A DNA stretch of 36,279 bases, taken from the NCBI RefSeq assembly GCF_027489515.1, contig NZ_JAIXZS010000012.1:1-36279 (forward strand), read 5' to 3'. Of the stretch, positions 31,225 to 36,279 are shown piece by piece. Made by a program: the position numbers and the translations under genes. This stretch comes from Novosphingobium sp. (lineage in GTDB: Bacteria; Pseudomonadota; Alphaproteobacteria; Sphingomonadales; Sphingomonadaceae). The notes under the pieces are model-generated. The model saw only the letters and a list, made by a program, of their open reading frames with translations, did no database searches and was not told where the DNA came from. Position 1 is the first letter of the stretch, and every line of letters starts with the position of its first letter.

Positions 31225-31431
31225 ATGTCCAACTCTGACAAGATAATCCGCCTCAAGACCGTTCTCGCCCGCACCGGCCTGTCCCGCTCCACCATGTATC
31301 GCAAGATCGCAGAGGGGACTTTCCCGTCCCAAGTGAAAATCAGCGTTCACGGTGCGGGCTGGCGGGAATCCGCCGTGAACCGCTGGATCGATGATCCGGT
31401 ATCTTATCGAAATGAGAGCGCGGCGCAGTGA
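31225..31431 (+). CDS. alpA: AlpA-family transcriptional regulator
   Basis: 68 residues. The pattern IIRLKTVLARTGLSRSTMYRKIAEGTFP followed by GWRESAVNRWIDD is the AlpA/MerR-like helix-turn-helix family. These proteins activate integrase or excisionase genes of P4-like islands. Upstream in-frame codons to 31045 are proline/aromatic-rich and unlike the family. Its stop overlaps the next gene's GTG by four bases, making an alpA-xis unit. Confidence 0.85.
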   Translation: MSNSDKIIRLKTVLARTGLSRSTMYRKIAEGTFPSQVKISVHGAGWRESAVNRWIDDPVSYRNESAAQ

Positions 31432-31622
31432 CAGCGCCGCATCCGGTCGAGCCGATCTGCGTGAAGGTCAATGACGCTGCACGCATGATCGGCGTCGGTC
31501 GCACCAAGCTCTACGAACTGATTGCGTCGGGCGAAATTGAGGTCATCAAGCTCGGCAAATCGACCCGTATCACGACTGCCAGTCTGCACGAGCTGGTCAT
31601 GCGGCAGCGCGAGCCGAAGTAG
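31428..31622 (+). CDS. excisionase-like helix-turn-helix protein
   Basis: 64 residues from GTG 31428 (GTGA overlap with alpA). CVKVNDAARMIGVGRTKLYELIASGEIEVIKLGKSTRI is the compact MerR/Xis-type DNA-binding fold (helix-turn-helix plus hairpin). It probably directs excision of this element together with the integrase. Its last 26 bases overlap the 3' end of the integrase gene on the opposite strand. Confidence 0.82.
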   Translation: MTAPHPVEPICVKVNDAARMIGVGRTKLYELIASGEIEVIKLGKSTRITTASLHELVMRQREPK

Positions 31623-32793
31623 GCTCGGCTGCCGCCGTATTCGCTGCTGGGCTGCGATTGCCCAGATAGTCTGCCCACTGCTTCATCAGGGTTCGGCGCT
31701 TCTCGAAGAAATCGGTTCGGCGGTAGGCGGCTTCGACCTTGTTAGGCAGCTTGTGGGCGAGGGCTTTGTCGGCGACCTCCTTGGGGAAGTTGGTGCATTC
31801 GGCGGCCCAGTCCGTGAAGGTGGAGCGGAAGCCGTGCACTGTGATGCTGGCGAAACCATCGTCGCGCAGCAGCTTGGTCATGGTCATGTCGCTGATCGGC
31901 TTCTTGCCATCGTTGGAAAAGACCAAGCCTGTATCGCTGGTCCGCTCATTCCAGCGCTTGCGCAGCAATGCCACAACCGGTGCCGAAAGCGGCACGACGT
32001 GGGTTTCGCCTGCCTTCATCCGTTCGGCAGGAATGGTCCATACCGCATTTTCGAGATCGAACTCGGTCCATACCGCAAGGCGCGTCTCGTTGGAGCGCAC
32101 GGCGTTGTAGATCGTGAAGCGCAAGGCGTCGCGCCCGGTCGTCGGGGCGGCGCTGGCAAGTTTCTGCATCAGCGCCGGAACGTCGGCATAGGGCATGGCC
32201 TCCATGTGCCCGCGCTTGTCGTTCTGACGTGGCAGGCCTTTACGCACCGACCGCAACGAAACCTCTTCCGGCACCCAGCCTTTCACATGCGCGAAATCGA
32301 GCACTACGCCGATGCGCTGGAGCAAGCGCCGCGCTGTTTCCGGTATCTCCAGCCATATCGGGGAAAGCGCCTCGACGACGCAGGCGCTGTCCACCTTGTC
32401 GACCGGCGTTTTGCCGATGCGCGGAAAGAGGTGCCGCTCGAAACCAGACAGCCACCGGGCATGATGGCCATCCTTCCACCCGTCGCCCAAGGTCTGATGG
32501 CATGTGCGGGTTGCGGCCTCAAAGGTCGGAATGACCTTGCGCGCCTTTCGCCGTTCGGCGACAGGATCGAAGCCTTCACGAACTCGGCGGCGGAATTCTG
32601 CTGCCCCTGTTCTGGCATCGGATAGCGAAACGTCATGCGCCGATCCCAGACCGTAGTCGCGGCGATGGCCTTTCAACTGCATGCGCAGCACCCAGGTGCG
32701 TGCGCCGCTGGGCTTTACGACCAGGCACAAGCCCCGGCCATCGACATGGCGACCGGGCTTCGCGTTCTTCACTTTCAATACTGTCAGCGCCAT
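31597..32793 (-). CDS. tyrosine integrase of the tRNA-Met element (P4 type)
   Basis: 398 residues. An N-terminal arm-binding DUF4102-like domain (MALTVLKVKNAKPGRHVDGRG) precedes a core-binding domain and the catalytic domain. Active-site residues are R233 (NAVRSNETRL), H320 and R323 (VHGFRSTF), H347 (ALAHKL) and nucleophile Y357 (EAAYRRTDF). All are present, so it should be active. It faces inward from the right att site. The start codon is immediately preceded by a copy of a 13-base tRNA T-arm sequence. Confidence 0.94.
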   Translation of the reverse strand: MALTVLKVKNAKPGRHVDGRGLCLVVKPSGARTWVLRMQLKGHRRDYGLGSAHDVSLSDARTGAAEFRRRVREGFDPVAERRKARKVIPTFEAATRTCHQTLGDGWKDGHHARWLSGFERHLFPRIGKTPVDKVDSACVVEALSPIWLEIPETARRLLQRIGVVLDFAHVKGWVPEEVSLRSVRKGLPRQNDKRGHMEAMPYADVPALMQKLASAAPTTGRDALRFTIYNAVRSNETRLAVWTEFDLENAVWTIPAERMKAGETHVVPLSAPVVALLRKRWNERTSDTGLVFSNDGKKPISDMTMTKLLRDDGFASITVHGFRSTFTDWAAECTNFPKEVADKALAHKLPNKVEAAYRRTDFFEKRRTLMKQWADYLGNRSPAANTAAAEPTSARAAA

Positions 32794-32983
32794 CAGGTTC
32801 GAGTCCCTGTCAGGGATTCATACCGCCAAAAACGGGGGTATTTGGTCCCACAATCGTTCCCACATTTCAGCGGGAATTCAGGCGATTCAGGGCGACCGAC
32901 CGCGAACACGTTACAAGATAAATCGCTGATTTTACAGAGTAGTTGGAGACGCTCTGAAATTGCCTGAGACGAAAGTTATAGCG

Positions 32984-32998
32984 CCTCCTCCGCTACCA
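32984..32998 (+). repeat. attR of the island and probable attL of the neighbouring element
   Basis: CCTCCTCCGCTACCA, identical to the tRNA-Met 3' end at 22163-22177. It lies between two divergent integrase genes, so it can be the right end of one element and the left end of the next. Confidence 0.85.
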
Positions 32999-33123
32999 AC
33001 CTCGGGTCCGGAAGCTTCCCAGCGCTTCCACATTTTTCCAATAAATTGATAAAAAGCAGAGGGTTGCGGGTGATTCGCGTCCGTATGCACCCGATGCCTT
33101 CCACACGCAGCCAGATTTGGTGT

Positions 33124-33145
33124 GGGGGTATTTTGGGGGTATTTT
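33124..33145 (+). repeat. tandem GGGGGTATTTT repeats
   Basis: Two perfect adjacent 11-base copies about 32 bases before the second integrase start. A 10-base copy occurs at 32834-32843 upstream of the first integrase. Likely integrase-binding or autoregulatory sites. Confidence 0.6.
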
Positions 33146-33176
33146 CGCGGAGTGTCGGAAAGGAGCGATACCCCCA

Positions 33177-34553
33177 ATGCCTCTAACAGAGACTCAGGCC
33201 CGAAACGCGAAGCCAAACGACCGCGCATATAAGCTGTTCGATAGTGAGGGGCTCTTCCTGCTCGTCCAGCCGAACGGCACGAAGCTGTGGCGGATGAAGT
33301 ACCGCTTTGCGGGCAAGGAGAAGCTGCTGTCCTTCGGCGCCTATCCCGCCGTGGGGATCTCCGCCGCGAGAGAGAAACGTTTCGCAGCCAAGGCTCAGCT
33401 CGCTCAAGGAGAGGATCCTATGAGAGCGAAAGGTGAGGGCGAAGCTGACGACGAAAGGACGTTCGAGGCAGTGGCAAAGCGATGGCATGCGAATCGAAAG
33501 TCCGCTCTGAACCCAGCACACGCTGAACGCGTGTGGTCCCGCATGGAGCGGGATGTCTTTCCGGCAATCGGTCAGAAGGTCATTCACCAGATCACGCCCC
33601 CAGACGTGCTGGCCATGATCCGCAAGATCGAGAAGCGAGGAGCGCTCGACATAAGCCGGCGTGCGAAGCAGGGCGTGGGTCAGGTCTTTCAGTTCGCGAT
33701 TGCTTGTGGGCTTGCCAGCCATGATCCGACGGCAAACCTTCGCGGTGCCTTGAAGCCGCGTCCGCGGGTTCAGCACATGAGCCGCCTTCCACTCAGCGAG
33801 CTGCCCACGTTCCTGGACAAACTGCGCGCCTATCGGGAGGAGGGCGAGCGGCGCTCCGTGATCACACGCGATGCCGTCATGTTTGCCCTGTTAACCTGGG
33901 TCAGGACCAAAGAACTTCGATTTGCGACCAAGACCGAATTTGAAGGTCTCGACGGTCCCGAACCATTGTGGCGCATTCCGGCAGGCCGAATGAAAATGGG
34001 CCGTGAGCACCTCGTGCCCTTGCCCACACAAGCGGCGACGATTGCCAGGACAATGATTGGTTCTGCGAAAGGGGAGTTCCTGTTTCCAGGAAGCCATCTG
34101 GAAAAGCCCCTTTCGGAAAACACGATGATCTATGCGCTTTACCGCCTTGGCTATCACACCCGGCAGACGGTTCATGGCTTCCGGGGACTGGCGAGCACAT
34201 GGGCGAATGAGCAATTGATCGAGTTTGGTAATCCGCCAGTCTGGATCCGCCGTTACCACGAAGATTGGGTCGAGTTGCAGCTCGCGCATTCCGAAAAGAA
34301 CGAGGTTCGGGGCGCCTACAACGCAGCGGAGTACCTCACACCGCGACGGCGGATGATGCAGGATTGGGCAGACTTCCTGGACGTTGGATCGGTCGTCGCC
34401 ATCAAGCGAGACAGGAAGCGTGCCGCATACCGTGCGCTCGGCGTATCGAACTGGTCGACTTCGTACTTGCCGTCGACGACGGGAACATTCCATCCGAGCA
34501 GATCGACGAACACCGCCTTGCGCGCGGCGAACATCGCTTGCGACAACTGCTGA
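33177..34553 (+). CDS. second tyrosine integrase with a C-terminal tail encoded by antisense luxI
   Basis: 458 residues, ATG 33177 preceded by AGGAG. The DUF4102 arm domain (MPLTETQARNAKPNDRAYKL) and catalytic residues R243 (WVRTKEL), H333/R336 (VHGFRGLA), H371 (LAHSEKNE) and Y381 (RGAYNAAEYL) are all present. Normal family members end soon after RRMMQDWADFLD (about residue 402). Here translation continues for about 55 more residues, and codons from about 419 on run antisense to a truncated luxI. So the integrase catalytic core is intact, but its 3' end was created by a deletion or recombination junction near 34400-34430. Confidence 0.85.
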   Translation: MPLTETQARNAKPNDRAYKLFDSEGLFLLVQPNGTKLWRMKYRFAGKEKLLSFGAYPAVGISAAREKRFAAKAQLAQGEDPMRAKGEGEADDERTFEAVAKRWHANRKSALNPAHAERVWSRMERDVFPAIGQKVIHQITPPDVLAMIRKIEKRGALDISRRAKQGVGQVFQFAIACGLASHDPTANLRGALKPRPRVQHMSRLPLSELPTFLDKLRAYREEGERRSVITRDAVMFALLTWVRTKELRFATKTEFEGLDGPEPLWRIPAGRMKMGREHLVPLPTQAATIARTMIGSAKGEFLFPGSHLEKPLSENTMIYALYRLGYHTRQTVHGFRGLASTWANEQLIEFGNPPVWIRRYHEDWVELQLAHSEKNEVRGAYNAAEYLTPRRRMMQDWADFLDVGSVVAIKRDRKRAAYRALGVSNWSTSYLPSTTGTFHPSRSTNTALRAANIACDNC

Positions 34554-34588
34554 TCCGGCCCCTGACCGGGTGTTACAACTGTAAACAT
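34316..34588 (-). pseudogene. truncated acyl-homoserine-lactone synthase (luxI)
   Basis: From ATG 34588 (AAGGAG ten bases upstream) the first 54 residues match LuxI synthases: R23, F27 (AARKAVFVDL), W33 (LGWNVPV), E43, D45 and D48 (EVDQFDTPSARY). After about 34427 the frame runs into the antisense of the second integrase and loses all similarity. The SAM-binding core and the acyl-chain pocket, including the conserved Arg and Glu around residues 70-100, are missing. It cannot make a signal. It follows luxR on the same strand by 63 bases, the usual luxR-luxI arrangement. Confidence 0.82.
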
Positions 34589-34651
34589 GACTCAGGATCT
34601 CCTTGTTCGCCTCAGCAGAACAAGGATCACCGGTTGGCAGGCGACCCGGAA

Positions 34652-35419
34652 TCACAAGAAATGGGGATGGCGCCAGGGTTTGAGGTCTCCGAAGCTCAAA
34701 GTCCCGTCAAACAGTGTCAGGGTGATGAGCAATTGTCTCTTGTAGACCCTGTAACGCTTGCATGCGGACACAATGTGTCTCGTCGCGGTTTCTCTCGAAA
34801 TTCCCAGAATCGTAGCGATCTCGGCATCGCTTTTGCCCTGCGCCATGAGCAGGACGCAGTCGCGCTGGCGATCCGTAAGCACCACGCGCGGAGGCCGGTG
34901 CAGCTGGCCGCGTCGCAGCCAGAGTTTCCGCGCGGTCTCGAACGCGAATACGCCCGCAAGCTGCGCCTCCAGCAACTTCTTCGGGTCGATCCTGGATCCG
35001 GCTGGGGCCGCGAAAGAACAAGTCCCACGTGCCTCGCCGGGGATATGCACCGGCACTGTGAAACCCTCACCGATGCCCTGCTCGCGGCCGGCATCCAGCA
35101 TGCGCAGGTCCTCGCTGGTCAGGGGAATGAGGCTCGGGAGCTGCGACCAGCAAAACCCCAGTGCGGTTACATGGCTTGCGCGGTGAACAGGATCGATGAT
35201 CCCCAGAGAACGGCGATCATAATCCTGAGCCCATTGTGCGGGATAGTTGTGCAAACGGACTGCACTATCCTTGCAACGGGCGAGGTCCACGTGATGCGAA
35301 AGGGCATAGTAGGGAAAGCCGAGCCTGCCTGCTACGTCGGCCAGCGCGGTATCAAGTTCGGCCACCGAGCTCACGTCCCGGGCGATGCTCTGCAAAAGGC
35401 AAGCGAACGAATGTTCCAC
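34652..35419 (-). CDS. LuxR-family quorum-sensing regulator
   Basis: 255 residues from GTG 35419, with AGGGG eight bases upstream. The autoinducer-binding domain has the full TraR/LuxR pocket set with correct spacing: W63, Y67, D76, P77 and W91 (QWAQDY...IIDP...FCW). The GerE-type helix-turn-helix is LTDRQRDCVLLMAQGKSDAEIA through ISRETATRHIVSACKRY. It should bind an acyl-homoserine lactone and DNA. An IS element ends 12 bases before the GTG. A longer in-frame ATG at 35446 lies inside the IS. The native promoter is therefore displaced, and its cognate synthase is destroyed. Confidence 0.88.
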   Translation of the reverse strand: MEHSFACLLQSIARDVSSVAELDTALADVAGRLGFPYYALSHHVDLARCKDSAVRLHNYPAQWAQDYDRRSLGIIDPVHRASHVTALGFCWSQLPSLIPLTSEDLRMLDAGREQGIGEGFTVPVHIPGEARGTCSFAAPAGSRIDPKKLLEAQLAGVFAFETARKLWLRRGQLHRPPRVVLTDRQRDCVLLMAQGKSDAEIATILGISRETATRHIVSACKRYRVYKRQLLITLTLFDGTLSFGDLKPWRHPHFL

Positions 35420-35432
35420 TGAGTAGCCCCTA

Positions 35433-36277
35433 GGCTCAGGACTCATTGATTGAGCCAGAAGATGACGGTTGCGGCGATGCAGATGGCGGACATGAACGTG
35501 TGGGCGCATCGGTCGTAGCGGGTATGGATGCGTCGCCAGTCCTTGAGTTTGCCGAACATGTTCTCGATCCTGTGGCGCTGGCGATAGAGCACAGCGTCGT
35601 GGGGGATGGGGACCTTGCGGTTGACCTTTGACGGGATGCAGGGGGTTATGCCGCGCTCAGTCAGGGCAGCGCGGAACCAGTCGGCATCATAGCCCCGATC
35701 GGCCAACAGCGCTTTGGCCCTGGGCAAGGCGTCGATCATCAGCGACGCGCCCTTGTAGTCGCTCATCTGCCCTTCGCTGAGCAGCATGACCAGTGGCCGA
35801 CCCTTGCCGTCGCAGACGGCGTGAAGCTTGGAGTTCAGGCCGCCTTTGGTGCGCCCGATACGTCTGGGTACAGCCCCTTTTTGAGCAGGCTGGCGGCGGT
35901 GCGGTGCGCCTTGAGGTGGGTCGCATCGATCATCAGTTGATCCGGCTTGCCGCCCTTCGCAGCCAGGGCGGCGAAGATCTTGTTGAACACGCCCATGCGG
36001 CTCCAGCGGATGAACCGGTTGTAGATCGTCTTGGCCGGGCCATACTCAGCAGGCGCATCGCGCCAACGCAGGCCATTACGGATCACAAAGATGATACCGC
36101 TGATGATCCGCCGGTCATCAACCCGAGGCACCCCGTGTGACAACGGAAAATACGGCTCAATCCGGCGCATCTGCGCCTCTGACAACCAGATCAAATCGCT
36201 CATGACAACGCCTCCTCAGCGCCGTCATTGAATCAACTGATCGCACGCTACGCAAGCATTTTAATAGGTCCTGAGCC
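35433..36277 (-). mobile_element. IS5-family insertion sequence (IS427-like group)
   Basis: About 845 bp with terminal inverted repeats GGCTCAGGAC(T/C)(C/T)ATT at 35433 and, inverted, at 36277. The repeats match at 13 of 15 positions. TA on each side (35431-35432 and 36278-36279) is a 2-bp target duplication within CTAG, typical of the IS427 group. It carries a two-frame transposase and ends two bases before the window edge. Confidence 0.88.
35443..36203 (-). CDS. IS5-family transposase, two frames joined by programmed -1 frameshift
   Basis: The first frame (36203-35835, 122 residues) starts MSDLIWLSEAQMRRIEPYFP and holds the first catalytic Asp (DQLMIDATHLKAHRTA). Reading shifts -1 at the A5 run at 35878-35882 (LLKK). 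It continues in the second frame (GAVPRRIGRTKGGLNSKLHAV, then the second Asp in LLADRGYDADWF and Glu in RHRIENMFGKLKDWRR) to the stop at 35443. The second frame is ATG-less in its first part, so a fusion product is needed for a complete DDE enzyme. No other disruptions are seen, so the IS is probably active. Confidence 0.88.
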
Positions 36278-36279
36278 TA

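Larger units (their letters stand above)
22163..32998. mobile_element. integrative mobilizable element in tRNA-Met
   Basis: The element runs from the tRNA 3' end to an identical 15-bp copy at 32984-32998. Backbone genes are DUF6118, TraA relaxase, TraC, TraD, AlpA, excisionase and a tyrosine integrase, plus a candidate oriT between traA and traC. No coupling protein, VirB/TrbE ATPase or other secretion gene is present. It should therefore be mobilizable rather than self-transmissible. The middle (26.8-31.2 kb) is more AT-rich than the flanks and carries a phosphoribosyltransferase and a nuclease-like/MBL/PP2C operon as cargo. Confidence 0.88.
32794..33176. promoter_or_regulatory. integrase promoters, att site and arm repeats
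   Basis: This 383-base gap between two divergent integrases contains several signals. They are a 13-base T-arm copy (GGTTCGAGTCCCT, 32796-32808), an inverted repeat GAGTCCCTG/CAGGGATTC, GGGGGTATTT at 32834-32843 and tandem TCCCACA sites ending in GTTCCCACATTT at 32856-32867. The att copy follows at 32984-32998. Next to the second integrase are two tandem copies of GGGGGTATTTT at 33124-33145. No coding sequence is seen. Confidence 0.6.

Noticed and set aside
34265..35422. 385-residue plus-strand frame opposite luxI and luxR
   Set aside because: The minus strand gives LuxR and LuxI signatures; the plus frame has no domain.
1..36279. CRISPR array
   Set aside because: No regularly spaced repeats of suitable length were seen on reading the window, and no cas gene is present.

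Overview
This window looks like a chromosomal segment of a sphingomonad-type alphaproteobacterium (Novosphingobium/Erythrobacter-like). The basis is a GC-rich sequence, a FYDLN-acid protein, an EVE-domain protein, an aspS/rnd/oxyR neighbourhood and an alphaproteobacterial elongator tRNA-Met. The genus is inference, since no database could be searched.

The left part (1-22177) is ordinary core genome. In order it holds the start of rpsF, a PilZ protein, a membrane class III adenylyl cyclase, a MarR-GNAT fusion regulator, cmk-aroA, a FYDLN-acid protein, tRNA-Ala(GGC), a surface-antigen-like protein coupled to a ClpP-like periplasmic protein, an Hsp70-like/GreA-like pair, a 2-oxoglutarate oxygenase, an EVE protein, a small membrane protein, an LplT-like transporter and pgsA. 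Then come a tightly overlapping rnd-oxyR-SMR operon, aspS, acpP-fabF-mltG, a secreted orphan, a 2'-5' RNA ligase-like protein and tRNA-Met(CAU) with a clear sigma70-type promoter.

From the 3' end of tRNA-Met to about 32998 lies an integrative mobilizable element of about 10.8 kb, bounded by a 15-bp direct repeat of the tRNA 3' end. Its backbone is DUF6118, a TraA relaxase-helicase, a strong candidate oriT, TraC, TraD, AlpA, an excisionase and a tyrosine integrase. It has no coupling protein or type IV secretion genes, so it probably moves by using another element's channel. Its cargo is visibly more AT-rich. It consists of a phosphoribosyltransferase and a compact minus-strand operon of three genes: a PD-(D/E)XK-like protein, an MBL/beta-CASP (RNase J-like) hydrolase and a PP2C phosphatase. 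I recognise each fold but not the combination. This operon is the best candidate here for an undescribed, possibly defensive, system.

Right of the shared middle att site, a second tyrosine integrase (plus strand) runs into a truncated luxI. Its last about 40 codons are antisense to luxI. The neighbouring luxR is intact with all ligand-pocket residues, but an IS5-family (IS427-like) insertion sits directly before its start codon and reaches the window end. So the right end is a degraded mobile-element and quorum-sensing junction.
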